Assembly: GCF_000737195.2 (NCBI RefSeq)
Contig: NZ_JALM01000004.1
Location: 1 to 64,000, forward strand
DNA from: Sciscionella sediminilitoris
GTDB lineage: Bacteria; Actinomycetota; Actinomycetes; Mycobacteriales; Pseudonocardiaceae
Length of the DNA stretch: 64,000 nt
Reading direction: 5' to 3'
Shown: positions 42,601 to 51,105 of the stretch, piece by piece
Layout: every line of letters starts with the position of its first letter
Numbering within the stretch: the stretch's first letter is position 1
Notes under the pieces: generated by a model
Databases searched by the model: none
What the model saw: the letters and a program-made list of their open reading frames with translations, nothing else
What the model was told of the DNA's origin: nothing
Program-made: the position numbers and the translations under genes

Positions 42601-43820
42601 CGGTTCTCCCGCTGCCTGCGCAGTTCGGTACGGGCCAGCGCGTTCTTGTGCACCTCATCGGGTCCGTCGGCGAACCGCAGGGTGCGGATCCCGGCGTAGG
42701 CGGCGGCGAGCGGGAAATCCTGGGCGAGCCCGCCGGCGCCGTGCACCTGGATCGCCTTGTCCAGGATCCACTGCACGGTGGCCGGGGTGGCGATCTTGAT
42801 GGCCTGGATCTCGCTGTGCGCGCCCTTGTTGCCGACGGTGTCCATCAGCCACGCGGTCTTGAGCACGAGCAGCCGCAGTTGTTCGATGCGCACCCGGGAT
42901 TCGGCGATCCAGTCGCGCACCACGCCCTGATCGGCGATCGGCTTGCCGAAGGCGACCCGTTCGTCAGCACGGGCACACATCAGCTCGATCGCCCGCTCCG
43001 CGACCCCGATGGAGCGCATGCAGTGGTGGATGCGCCCGGGCCCGAGCCGCGCCTGCGCGATCGCGAAGCCCTCGCCCTCCCCGCCGATCAGGTTCTCCAC
43101 CGGAACGCGCACATCGGTGAAGCTCAGCTGCGCGTGGCCGCCGTGGTCGTGGTCGTCGTAGCCGAAGACCTCCATGCCCCGTTCCACCGTGAGACCGGGA
43201 GTGTCCCGGGGAACCAGGATCATCGACTGCTGGCGGTGCCGCTCCGCGTCCGGATCGGTCTTGCCCATCACGATGAAGATCTTCGCGTTCGGGTTCATCG
43301 CCCCGGTGATCCACCATTTCCGCCCGTTGAGCACATAGTGCTCGCCGTCGCGTTCGATCCGGGTGGCGATGTTCGTCGCGTCCGAGGAAGCCACATCCGG
43401 TTCGGTCATCGCGAACGAGGAACGGATCTTCCCCTCCAGCAAGGGTTCCAGCCAGTCCCGGCGTTGCGCCTCGGTGGCGAACAGGGACAGCACCTCCATG
43501 TTCCCGGTGTCCGGGGCGGAACAGTTCAGCGCGGCAGGGGCGAGGCCACCGCTGCGCCCGGTGATCTCCGCGAGCGGGGCGTACTGCAGATTGGTCAGCC
43601 CGCCGCCGTGCTCGCCGGGGAGGAACAGGTTCCACAGCCCACGGCGGCGGGCCTCGGCGCGCAGTTCGGCCAGCACCGGAACCGAATCCCAGGCCCAGCG
43701 GTCCGTCAGTTCCCCCAACTGCTCGGCGAACACCGGCTCGGCCGGGTGGACATGGTCGGCCATGAATTCGAGCAGGCTCTCCCGCAACTCCTCGGTCCTG
43801 GCGTCGTACGCGAACTCCAT
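42597..43820 (-). CDS. Acyl-CoA dehydrogenase of the ACAD10/11-like type
   Basis: A 407-residue flavoprotein with the ACAD10/11 subtype markers: the N-terminal FMADHVHPAEPVFAEQL, FAMTEPDVASSDATNIATRI, the variant KWWITGAMNPNAKIFIVMGKT, and the C-terminal AYAGIRTLRFADGPDEVHKNALARTEL. In mammals this dehydrogenase is fused to a kinase domain that resembles the product of the adjacent upstream gene. In Pseudomonas the corresponding LvaA kinase and LvaC dehydrogenase act on 4-hydroxyacyl-CoA. Its start shares one nucleotide with the stop of the kinase-like gene (TGATG). This arrangement suggests joint action. Confidence 0.9.
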   Translation of the reverse strand: MEFAYDARTEELRESLLEFMADHVHPAEPVFAEQLGELTDRWAWDSVPVLAELRAEARRRGLWNLFLPGEHGGGLTNLQYAPLAEITGRSGGLAPAALNCSAPDTGNMEVLSLFATEAQRRDWLEPLLEGKIRSSFAMTEPDVASSDATNIATRIERDGEHYVLNGRKWWITGAMNPNAKIFIVMGKTDPDAERHRQQSMILVPRDTPGLTVERGMEVFGYDDHDHGGHAQLSFTDVRVPVENLIGGEGEGFAIAQARLGPGRIHHCMRSIGVAERAIELMCARADERVAFGKPIADQGVVRDWIAESRVRIEQLRLLVLKTAWLMDTVGNKGAHSEIQAIKIATPATVQWILDKAIQVHGAGGLAQDFPLAAAYAGIRTLRFADGPDEVHKNALARTELRRQRENR

Positions 43821-44839
43821 CAGCGATATTCCTCCAATGACTGCAATCCAGCCTCCAGGATCGGGACGACGGATTCGCCGACCCGCTCGAAACCCTGACC
43901 GACGGTCTGACCGTGCCGGTGCCGGTAGTGGATCCCTTCCAGGATCACGGCGAGCTTGAACGAGGCGAGCCCGAGGTAGAAGCCGAACCGCGCGGGCTCC
44001 CGCTGTTCGGCATAGCGCTCGATGATCTCTTCCTCGGTGAGGAATCCGGGCGCGAGGCAGGCATCCGCGTCCCCCGCGCCCAGGACCGCGAGCCGGTGAT
44101 AGACCAGCATGAGCGCCAGATCGGTGAGCGGATCACCGAGGGTCGCCATCTCCCAGTCGAGCACCGCCGTGATCCGGTCCCCGGCGTCCACCAGCAGATT
44201 GTCCAGCCGGTAATCCCCGTGCACGATCGCGAAAGCGGACTCCTCCGGTACCCGCGCGGCCAGCCGTTCGAACAGCTCCTCGGCCGCGGGCAGTTCCCGG
44301 CTGTGTGAGGCGTCCAGCTGCTTGCGCCAGCGGTGCACCTGCCGGTCCAGAAACCCTTGCGGACGGCCGAAATCCGTGAGCCCCACCGCGGCGGGATCCA
44401 CCGCGTGCAGCTCCGCGAGGGTGCCCACCATCGCGGAGCTCAGCGCCCTCGTCCGTGCCGGGCCGAACCCCGCGAGATCCTTCGCGTAGCGATACGGGGT
44501 GCCGGAAACCCGCTCCATGACGTAGAAGGGCGCGCCCAGTGGCTCCTCGTCCTGGCACAGCGCGTACATCCTCGGCACGGGCACCTCGGTGTCCCGCAGC
44601 GCGGACATCACCCGGTACTCGCGGCCCATATCGTGCGCGGTCGCCAGCACGTGCCCCAACGGCGGCCTGCGCAGGATCCAGGTCCGGGCACCGTCCCCGA
44701 TCTCGTAGGTCAGGTTGGACTTCCCGCCGGTGAGCAGCCGCGCGCTCAGCTCCCGGCCCGCCTCCGGCACCATGGCGGTGAACCAGCCGGACAACCGCTC
44801 CAGGTCGAGTCCGGGCGGATTCCCGGTGTGCCCGCTCAC
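43820..44839 (-). CDS. Aminoglycoside-phosphotransferase-like kinase (ACAD10/11 N-terminal domain, LvaA type)
   Basis: A 339-residue protein-kinase-fold enzyme. The ATP site includes LTGGKSNLTYEI (about 37-48) and RPPLGHVLATAHDMGREYRV. The catalytic loop is IVHGDYRLDNLLVD (about 208-221), and the metal motif is VLDWEMATLGDPLTDLAL. Relatives phosphorylate 4-hydroxyacyl-CoA so that the paired dehydrogenase-like enzyme can remove phosphate. Aminoglycoside resistance is unlikely in this setting. I chose GTG 44837-44839 because it forms a GTGA overlap with the thiolase stop. A longer start at 44920 would overlap thiolase coding sequence by 85 bp. Confidence 0.88.
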   Translation of the reverse strand: MSGHTGNPPGLDLERLSGWFTAMVPEAGRELSARLLTGGKSNLTYEIGDGARTWILRRPPLGHVLATAHDMGREYRVMSALRDTEVPVPRMYALCQDEEPLGAPFYVMERVSGTPYRYAKDLAGFGPARTRALSSAMVGTLAELHAVDPAAVGLTDFGRPQGFLDRQVHRWRKQLDASHSRELPAAEELFERLAARVPEESAFAIVHGDYRLDNLLVDAGDRITAVLDWEMATLGDPLTDLALMLVYHRLAVLGAGDADACLAPGFLTEEEIIERYAEQREPARFGFYLGLASFKLAVILEGIHYRHRHGQTVGQGFERVGESVVPILEAGLQSLEEYR

Positions 44840-46053
44840 GACAGCCGTTCCAGCACCATCGCCATTCCCTGGCCGCCGCCCACGCACATGGTCTCCAGGC
44901 CGAACTGTTTGTCGTGCCACCGCAGGGAATTGATCAGGGTGCTGGTGATGCGCGCCCCGGTCATGCCGAACGGATGGCCGACCGCGATCGCCCCGCCGTT
45001 CACGTTCAGCCGTTCCTCCTCGATCCCGAGTTCCCGGGCCGAAGGGATCACCTGCGCCGCGAAGGCTTCGTTGATCTCCACCAGATCGATGTCGCCGATG
45101 GAAAGGCCCGCCCGGTCGAGCGCTTTCCGCGAGGCCTCCACCGGACCGAGGCCCATGATCTCCGGGGATAGCGCGGTGACCCCGGTGGACACGATCCGCG
45201 CCAGTGGGGTGATTCCGAGTTGTTCGGCCTTCGTGTCGGACATGATCACCACCGCCGCGGCACCGTCGTTGAGCGGGCAGCAGTTCCCCGCCGTCACCGT
45301 GCCGTCCGGGCGGAACACCGGCTTCAGTGCCGCGACCCCGTCCAGGGTCACCCCGGCACGCGGACCGTCATCGGCGTCCACCACCGTGCCGTCCGGCAGG
45401 GTCACCGGGGTGATATCGCGGGCCCAGAACCCGTCCGCGATCGCCTTCTCCGCCCGGTTCTGCGAACGCACCCCGAACGCGTCCTGCTCCGCACGGGTCA
45501 CCCCCTGGTACTGGGCGACGTTCTCCGCGGTCTGCCCCATCGCGAGGTACACATCGGGCAGCGCACCGGATTCGCGTGGATCGGCCCAGGTCTGGCCACC
45601 GCCCGCGAACTTCTCGGTGCGCGCCACCGCATCGGCGAACAGCGGGTTCTGCGTGTCCGGCATGCCGTCGGCGTTCCCGTGCCCGTACCGGCTCACCGTC
45701 TCCACCCCCGCGGAGAGGAACACCTCGCCCTCCCCTGCCTTGATCGCGTGCAGCGCCATCCGGGTGCTCTGCAGCGAGGACGAGCAGTAGCGGTTCACCG
45801 TGGTGCCCGGCAGGTGATCCATCCCGGACAGTACCGCGACCACCCGCGCCAGGTTGAATCCCGATTCGCCCGCCGGCTGCCCGCAACCGAGCACCAAGTC
45901 CTCGATCTCGCGCGGGTCCAGCTCCGGAACCTTGTCCAGCACAGCGCGCACCATGCGCACGGTCAGGTCGTCCGGGCGCAGTTCCTTCAGGGACCCTTTG
46001 CCCGCGCGGCCGATCGGCGAGCGGGCGGTAGCGACGATCACGGCCTCGGGCAT
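44836..46053 (-). CDS. Thiolase (acetyl-CoA acyltransferase)
   Basis: A 405-residue enzyme with the complete thiolase set: nucleophile Cys90 in TVNRYCSSSLQS, VEINEAFAAQ, base His in NVNGGAIAVGHPFGMTGAR, and C-terminal Cys in ETMCVGGGQGMAM. The second Cys marks a degradative or biosynthetic thiolase instead of an SCP-x-type variant. I chose ATG 46051-46053 with GAGGGAG 5 nt upstream. A GTG 6 bp earlier overlaps that ribosome site. It is the first gene of the five-gene operon, and it is transcribed away from the TetR gene, with the TAAGC-N4-GCTTA operator between them. Confidence 0.95.
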   Translation of the reverse strand: MPEAVIVATARSPIGRAGKGSLKELRPDDLTVRMVRAVLDKVPELDPREIEDLVLGCGQPAGESGFNLARVVAVLSGMDHLPGTTVNRYCSSSLQSTRMALHAIKAGEGEVFLSAGVETVSRYGHGNADGMPDTQNPLFADAVARTEKFAGGGQTWADPRESGALPDVYLAMGQTAENVAQYQGVTRAEQDAFGVRSQNRAEKAIADGFWARDITPVTLPDGTVVDADDGPRAGVTLDGVAALKPVFRPDGTVTAGNCCPLNDGAAAVVIMSDTKAEQLGITPLARIVSTGVTALSPEIMGLGPVEASRKALDRAGLSIGDIDLVEINEAFAAQVIPSARELGIEEERLNVNGGAIAVGHPFGMTGARITSTLINSLRWHDKQFGLETMCVGGGQGMAMVLERLS

Positions 46054-46075
46054 GGACACTCCCTCGTGTAATGAC

Positions 46076-46089
46076 TAAGCGCTTGCTTA
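46076..46089. promoter_or_regulatory. TetR operator of the acyl-CoA operon
   Basis: TAAGC-GCTT-GCTTA is a perfect dyad 23 bp upstream of the thiolase start and 124 bp before the TetR start, within a short AT-rich block. The sequence is the common actinobacterial acyl-CoA-responsive TetR motif (arms of AAGC/GCTT). Confidence 0.75.
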
Positions 46090-46212
46090 TTGTGTAGCGT
46101 GCTGGACGCGAGAACGGATCGTCAAGAGCCGGCCGCTGCCGATTCGAGTCGGGGAGGTCACACCACATGTCGCCGAGGTCCGCACCGGACGAGGGGGAAA
46201 TAATGAGGCGCG

Positions 46213-46809
46213 ATGACCGATTCAGCTGACCGCCCCCGCTCCGACGCCACCCGCGCTCGCCTGCTGGACGCGGCCACGGCGGCGTTCGCCGAGCGGGGCT
46301 TCCACGGGACCACGACGCGGGACATCGCCGAGGCCGCCGGGATGAGCCCGGCCGCGCTGTACGTGCACCACAAGTCCAAGGAGGAACTGCTCTACCTGAT
46401 CTCCCGCTCGGGGCACGAGAACACGCTGCGGATCATCACCGAGGCGATCGAATCGGCCGGGGATCCGGCGGCCGCACTGCGTGCCGTGGTCCGCGATTTC
46501 GCCGCCCATCACGCACAGGGGCACACCGGGGCGCGGATCGTGAACTACGAGCTGGCGGCGCTCACTCCCGCGCACCACGCCGAGATCCGCGACATCCGGC
46601 ACCGGATCCAGCACGCGGTCCGCGAGCTCGTCGAGCGCGGCGCCGAAGCGGGCGTCTTCGACGTCCCCGATCCGTCCATCGCCGCGGTCGCCGTGCTCTC
46701 CCTCGGTATCGACATCGCCCGCTGGTACCGCGATGAGGGCCGCTGGTCCCCGGAGGACGTCGCCGAGCACTACGCCGCGATCGCGCTGCGCATCGTCCGC
46801 GCCCACTGA
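46213..46809 (+). CDS. TetR-family regulator
   Basis: A 198-residue repressor with a standard DNA-binding domain: RARLLDAATAAFAERGFHGTT, then TRDIAEAAGMSPAALYVHHKSKEELL (about 14-61). The C-terminal ligand/dimer domain resembles the TetR_C KstR2/FadR-like group (VRDFAAHHAQGHTGARIVNYELAAL). It is divergent from the thiolase/kinase/ACAD operon, and the shared gap carries a matching dyad, so it most likely represses that operon until an acyl-CoA binds. Start ATG 46213 lies 7 nt after a weak GAGG-like site. Confidence 0.93.
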   Translation: MTDSADRPRSDATRARLLDAATAAFAERGFHGTTTRDIAEAAGMSPAALYVHHKSKEELLYLISRSGHENTLRIITEAIESAGDPAAALRAVVRDFAAHHAQGHTGARIVNYELAALTPAHHAEIRDIRHRIQHAVRELVERGAEAGVFDVPDPSIAAVAVLSLGIDIARWYRDEGRWSPEDVAEHYAAIALRIVRAH

Positions 46810-46820
46810 TCCGGCACGCG

Positions 46821-46826
46821 TAGTTT
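46821..46826 (+). promoter_or_regulatory. -10 element for a leaderless F420-oxidoreductase mRNA
   Basis: TAGTTT (TANNNT) ends 7 nt before GTG 46834, so transcription would start at the start codon. There is no ribosome site before that GTG. Confidence 0.6.
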
Positions 46827-46833
46827 GGTGGCC

Positions 46834-47784
46834 GTGGACTTCCGAATCTTCACCGAACCCGAACTAGGTGCCGGTTACGGCGAGCTGCTGCGGGTCGCCC
46901 GGCTGGCCGAGCAGACCGGTTTCGAGGGCTTCTTCCGTTCCGACCACGTGCTGACCATGGACGGGTCCGCGGGCCTGCCCGGCCCCACCGACGCCTGGAC
47001 CACCCTGTCCGCCCTGGGACGCGAGACCACCCGGATCCGGCTCGGCACCCTGGTCACGGCCGCGACCTTCCGGCTGCCGGGCATGCTCGCCATCACCGTC
47101 GCCCAGGCCGACGAGATGTCCGGCGGCCGGATCGAGCTCGGCCTCGGCGCGGGCTGGTTCGCCGCCGAGCACACGGCCTACGGCATCCCGTTCCCCACGG
47201 CGCGCGAACGGTTCGACCGGTTCACCGAACAGCTGGAGATCCTGAGCGGGCTCTGGGCCACCCCGCCCGGCGAGCGGTTCTCCTACGCGGGCACGCACTA
47301 CACGCTCACCGACTGCCCGGCACTGCCCCGCCCGGTACAGCAACCCGGTCCGCCGGTGATCATCGGCGGATACGGGCCGCGGCGCACTCCCGCGCTCGCC
47401 GCCCGCTTCGCCGCCGAGTTCAACCTGACCTTCGCCTCGATCGACACCGCAGTCGCACAGTTCCGGCGGGTCGACGCCGCCTGCCGCGACGCCGGACGGG
47501 AACCGGCCAGCCTGCCCCGGTCGATCGGGCAGACACTGGCGCTCGGCCGCACCGACGCCGAGATCGCCGAGCGCGCCCTGCCCGCGGCGGCTCCGGAGGG
47601 CATGCGGGCCAACGCCTTGGCGGGTTCACCGGCGCAGGTGGTCGACGCCATCGGGCGGTGGCGCGAACACACCGGAATCGACCGGCTCTACCTGCAGATC
47701 CTCGATCTCGCCGACCTCGACCACATCGAACTCTTCGCCGCGGAGGTCATGCCGCAGCTCGCGGCCGACGGCGCACTCGGCTGA
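46834..47784 (+). CDS. LLM-class F420-dependent oxidoreductase
   Basis: A 316-residue TIM-barrel protein of the luciferase-like superfamily. F420-type features are GFEGFFRSDHVL, the conserved RIRLGTLVTAATFRLPGMLA strand/helix, and SGGRIELGLGAGWFAAEHTAYG, which wraps the cofactor phosphate. PPVIIGGYGPRRTPALAARF closes the barrel. Substrates of such enzymes are very varied. I chose GTG 46834 because of the leaderless promoter. It lies 25 bp after the TetR gene in the same direction, but its own promoter suggests independent expression. It converges on the aldehyde dehydrogenase gene. Confidence 0.88.
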   Translation: MDFRIFTEPELGAGYGELLRVARLAEQTGFEGFFRSDHVLTMDGSAGLPGPTDAWTTLSALGRETTRIRLGTLVTAATFRLPGMLAITVAQADEMSGGRIELGLGAGWFAAEHTAYGIPFPTARERFDRFTEQLEILSGLWATPPGERFSYAGTHYTLTDCPALPRPVQQPGPPVIIGGYGPRRTPALAARFAAEFNLTFASIDTAVAQFRRVDAACRDAGREPASLPRSIGQTLALGRTDAEIAERALPAAAPEGMRANALAGSPAQVVDAIGRWREHTGIDRLYLQILDLADLDHIELFAAEVMPQLAADGALG

Positions 47785-47805
47785 GAAGCACGGCCGGTTT
47801 CCGGG

Positions 47806-49293
47806 TCAGTTTCCGATTTCGCTGAACACGGATTGGGTTTCGAGGAACAGATCGAGGCCGTCCGGCCCGAGTTCGCGGCCCCAGCCGGATTGTTTGAAGC
47901 CGCCGGTGGGCATGGTGACATCGGCGAGGCCGTGCACGTTGATCCCGACCCGCCCGGCGCGGATACGGCCGGCGACCCGGTGCGCGCGGCCGATATCGCG
48001 GGTCCACACCGAGGCCGCCAGCCCGAACTCGGTGTCGTTGGCCGCGGCGACGACCGAGTCCTCGTCGGTGAACCGCTGGGCGGCGAGTACCGGGCCGAAG
48101 ATCTCCTCGCGGGCCACCGCCATCGAAGCGTCCACCCCGGTCAGTACCGTGGGCTCGACGAAGTACCCGGGTGCGCGGCCGTTCCCGCCACTGAGCACCG
48201 TGGCGCCATCGGCGACACCGGCTTCGATGTACCCCAGGATCCGGTCGCGCTGCTCCTGCGAGATCACCGGACCCATCTGCGATCCGGCGTCCTGGCTGTA
48301 TCCGAGCCGGATCCCGCGGCCGATCTCGGCCACTGCCTCGGTGACGGTGTCGAAGAGGGAGTCGTGCACGAACAGCCGCGAGCCCGCCGTGCAGATCTGC
48401 CCGGAATTCGAGAAGATCGCCGCAGCCGCACCCTCGACGGCCTTGTCGACGTCGGCATCCGCGAAGACGATCACCGGTGATTTCCCACCGAGTTCGAGCG
48501 AGACCTTCTTCAGGTTGCCCAGTGCGGCCTGCACGATCAGCCGCCCGACTTCGGTGGAGCCGGTGAAGGCGATCTTGTCGACTCCCTCGTGCTCGGCGAG
48601 CCGCGCTCCGGCCACGGCCCCATCGCCGGTGACGATGTTGACGACCCCGGAGGGAAACCCGGCTTCCTCGAGCAGCGGGGCGAGCATGAGCGCGGTGAGC
48701 GGTGTCTGTTCGGCTGGTTTGAGAATGACCGAGCAGCCCGCCGCCAGCGCGGGACCGAGTTTCCACGCGGCCATCAGCAGCGGCGAGTTCCACGGAATGA
48801 TCAACCCGGCCACGCCGATGGGATGCCGCGCGGTGTAGGCGTGATAGCTACCGCTGCCGGTGCGGAGGAGCTCCGCACGCCCCGAGATCTTGTCCACCCA
48901 TCCGGCGTAGTAACGCAGGCAGCGCGCCGCTTCCGGAATCATGCCCTGGCGTGCCTTGTGGTACGGCATTCCCTGATCGAGGCTTTCCGCGAGCGCGAAA
49001 TCGTCCGCGTACTCCTCGATCAGATCCGCGAGGCGCCACAGCACCCGGGCCCGATCCGGAGCCGGTTTCGCCGTCCACCGGCCGTCCTCGAAACTCGCCC
49101 GGGCGGCGCGCACCGCCGCGTCCACGTGACCGGGATCCGCCTCCGGAACCTGGGCGAGCCGTTCGCCCGTTCCCGGATCGACGACTGTGCGCGTGTTTCC
49201 GGAACCGGAATACTCACCGCCGATGAGCATCGACCACTCGCGGTCGAAATCGGCGGCTCCCCGTGCATTACGAACTCGATTGTGCGATGTCAT
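47806..49293 (-). CDS. NAD(P)-dependent aldehyde dehydrogenase
   Basis: A 495-residue oxidoreductase with the full ALDH set: Asn in IIPWNSPLLMAAWKL, base Glu in SLELGGKSP (about 265), nucleophile Cys301 in SNSGQICTAGS, and EEIFGPVLAAQ. It oxidises an aldehyde to an acid in the cytosol. The start is ATG 49291-49293. It follows the GntR gene by 44 bp on the same strand, divergent from the flavin-monooxygenase/ABC operon. It probably processes an aldehyde released in that pathway. The exact aldehyde is unknown; betaine-, phenylacetaldehyde- and aminoaldehyde-type enzymes all resemble it. Confidence 0.93.
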   Translation of the reverse strand: MTSHNRVRNARGAADFDREWSMLIGGEYSGSGNTRTVVDPGTGERLAQVPEADPGHVDAAVRAARASFEDGRWTAKPAPDRARVLWRLADLIEEYADDFALAESLDQGMPYHKARQGMIPEAARCLRYYAGWVDKISGRAELLRTGSGSYHAYTARHPIGVAGLIIPWNSPLLMAAWKLGPALAAGCSVILKPAEQTPLTALMLAPLLEEAGFPSGVVNIVTGDGAVAGARLAEHEGVDKIAFTGSTEVGRLIVQAALGNLKKVSLELGGKSPVIVFADADVDKAVEGAAAAIFSNSGQICTAGSRLFVHDSLFDTVTEAVAEIGRGIRLGYSQDAGSQMGPVISQEQRDRILGYIEAGVADGATVLSGGNGRAPGYFVEPTVLTGVDASMAVAREEIFGPVLAAQRFTDEDSVVAAANDTEFGLAASVWTRDIGRAHRVAGRIRAGRVGINVHGLADVTMPTGGFKQSGWGRELGPDGLDLFLETQSVFSEIGN

Positions 49294-49337
49294 ACAAGGA
49301 ATTCCTCTTCTCGGCGCGCCAGCACGGCACGGACAAT

Positions 49338-50012
49338 TCAGGAAGACATCTGATCGGCGGCCTCGTTGTAGGCCTGTGCCGCATTGCGAACGTGCTGCGC
49401 ACACAGCTCACGGGTTCGTTCGGCTTTCCCGCTGACGGCCGCTTTCACGATCGCGCGAATTTCCTTGATCATCTGGTCGGTGCGGCCGGGCTGGGCCAGC
49501 GAAAGCGAGCGCACCAGGGTCGCCCGCATGTTCATTCCGTGCAACTGCCTGCTCAGTTCCGCATTCCGGCTACCGGCCATCAGCACTTCGTAGAACCGCG
49601 CTTTCGCCCGCAGCACGTCCACGACTTCCGGGACCGCATCGGCGACCTCGGCACAGGCCGATTCGAGGGCGTCCCGATCGTGCTGGTCCGCGTTCATGGC
49701 GAACAGATAACCGGCGAGGCCTTCCAGTGCCTCCCGGACCTCGTAGATCTCCCGCGCCTCGTCCCTGGTCAGGGTCGCGACGAAGCTGCCGCGACCGGTC
49801 GAGGACACCACGAGCCCTTCGCTCTGCAACTGCCGGAGGGCTTCCCGGACGGTGGCCCGGCTCGCGGTGGTGCTCTCGCACAGTTCCCGCTCGACCAGCA
49901 TCTGGCCGGGCCGCAGCTCCAGATTCGATATCGCGCGGCGCAATTCGGCGGCCACCTGATCCCGGATCAAGGCCGGCGGGCGCTCGATCGCACGCAGCGA
50001 GTAGCTCGTCAT
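49338..50012 (-). CDS. GntR/FadR-family regulator (FCD domain)
   Basis: A 224-residue repressor with a GntR winged helix (VAAELRRAISNLELRPGQML, then SRATVREALRQLQSEGLV) and a helical FCD effector domain. The FCD pattern includes EIYEVREALEGLAGYLFA and a later His (CAQHVRNAA). FCD domains often bind a metal and a small carboxylate. It is divergent from the flavin reductase operon and in front of the aldehyde dehydrogenase. The 93-bp gap has two dyads, so it most likely controls both directions. Confidence 0.93.
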   Translation of the reverse strand: MTSYSLRAIERPPALIRDQVAAELRRAISNLELRPGQMLVERELCESTTASRATVREALRQLQSEGLVVSSTGRGSFVATLTRDEAREIYEVREALEGLAGYLFAMNADQHDRDALESACAEVADAVPEVVDVLRAKARFYEVLMAGSRNAELSRQLHGMNMRATLVRSLSLAQPGRTDQMIKEIRAIVKAAVSGKAERTRELCAQHVRNAAQAYNEAADQMSS

Positions 50013-50031
50013 CTCCGCATCTTCTCAACTC

Positions 50032-50075
50032 TTGTTCTATCTGACAACTGCTTGCTACTGTCACCTGTAAGACAG
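50032..50075. promoter_or_regulatory. Two dyads in the GntR/flavin-reductase divergent promoter
   Basis: TTGT-N8-ACAA (50032-50047) and CTGTC-N8-GACAG (50058-50075) share the same 8-bp spacing, and their centres are 27 bp apart. The first has the TTGT/ACAA arms common in FCD-type GntR operators. The second lies 31 bp before the flavin reductase start. Confidence 0.55.
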
Positions 50076-50105
50076 CTGTTGACCGTTCTTCAATGAGGAG
50101 GAACC

Positions 50106-51062
50106 GTGGCTGATCCGCATCGCGAGCTGTCCGAATCCGAACTACGAGCCCTGCGTCAGGCACTCGGAGCCTTCGTCACCGGGGTCACCATCGTCACCAC
50201 CCGCGCCGAAGACGGTTCGTGGCGCGGGATCACGGTGAACTCGTTCACCTCCGTATCCCTGCGTCCACCACGGGTACTGGTCTGCGTGGACAATCGCGCC
50301 GCGAGTTTCCCGGTGTTCACCGCCGCCAGTGGGTACGTGATCAACATCCTCGGTGCCGAGGACCAGGAACTCGCCACCCGGTTCGCGAGCAAGCGCCCGG
50401 ACAAGTTCGACGGGATCGAAGTCGAGCAGAGCCCGCTCGGGCACCCGATTCTGCGGGCCGCCACCACCTGGATCGAATGCCGCAGGGCCGAGACGATCGA
50501 TATCGGCGACCATGCCGTGCTGATCGGCGCGGTCACCGACTACGCCGAACGCGGCGGGCAGCCATTGGCGTTCCATCAGGGCAGGTTCGTCAGCTTCGCC
50601 CCCGCTCCGCAGCTCGCCGACTCCGGCGGGGAGGGCCAAACCATCCGTGCGGGCTGGATCGTCGAGACACCACAGGGATCGGTCGCGCTCACCCATCTGC
50701 CGGACGGGCGGCTGGCCATCCCGACCGCGCCGGTGCACGCTCGTCAGCTCAGTGAGCGCAGCCTCTGCCGGGAAGGCGGTGCCCTGGTCGGAGCACCGAT
50801 GACCATCGAGTTCCTGTACTCCGCCTACAACTCGGAGACCTCCGGCCAGCTGACCATGGTCTACCGTTCGACCACCGATCGCGCGCGGCTGGACTCGGAC
50901 CGCGCCTCGCTCTATCCGTTGAGCGAGACCACCCTGAGCCGGATCGCGTCCACTGTGGAGCGTTCCGTTCTGCGGCGCTATGCCCGGGAGCGGGAGGGGC
51001 CGACGTTCGGCATCTACTCCGGCACCGAACTCAGCGGCAACGTCGTGCAGCTCTCCGGCTGA
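50106..51062 (+). CDS. Flavin reductase with an extra C-terminal domain
   Basis: A 318-residue protein. Residues 1-165 are a flavin reductase-like FMN-binding split barrel of the RutF/HpaC/NtaB type: ALGAFVTGVTIVTTRAEDG, GITVNSFTSVSLRPPRVLVCV, and GDHAVLIGAV followed by PLAFHQGRFVSF. It would supply reduced flavin to the luciferase-like monooxygenase encoded next. Residues 170-318 form a second domain (WIVETPQGSVALTHLPDGRL onward, ending in RREGPTFGIYSGTELSG-like sequence) that I cannot assign. GTG 50106 follows GAGGAGG by 5 nt. It is the first gene of the eight-gene operon, and length is about twice that of a stand-alone reductase. Confidence 0.88.
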   Translation: MADPHRELSESELRALRQALGAFVTGVTIVTTRAEDGSWRGITVNSFTSVSLRPPRVLVCVDNRAASFPVFTAASGYVINILGAEDQELATRFASKRPDKFDGIEVEQSPLGHPILRAATTWIECRRAETIDIGDHAVLIGAVTDYAERGGQPLAFHQGRFVSFAPAPQLADSGGEGQTIRAGWIVETPQGSVALTHLPDGRLAIPTAPVHARQLSERSLCREGGALVGAPMTIEFLYSAYNSETSGQLTMVYRSTTDRARLDSDRASLYPLSETTLSRIASTVERSVLRRYAREREGPTFGIYSGTELSGNVVQLSG

Positions 51063-51105
51063 CCGGATGCCCGAACCCGAACCCAGCGACGAACGAAGGG
51101 TCATC

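Noticed and set aside
43820-44839. Aminoglycoside resistance kinase
   Set aside because: The fold matches, but it is translationally coupled to thiolase and acyl-CoA dehydrogenase genes and matches the ACAD10/11-type kinase, not a drug phosphotransferase.
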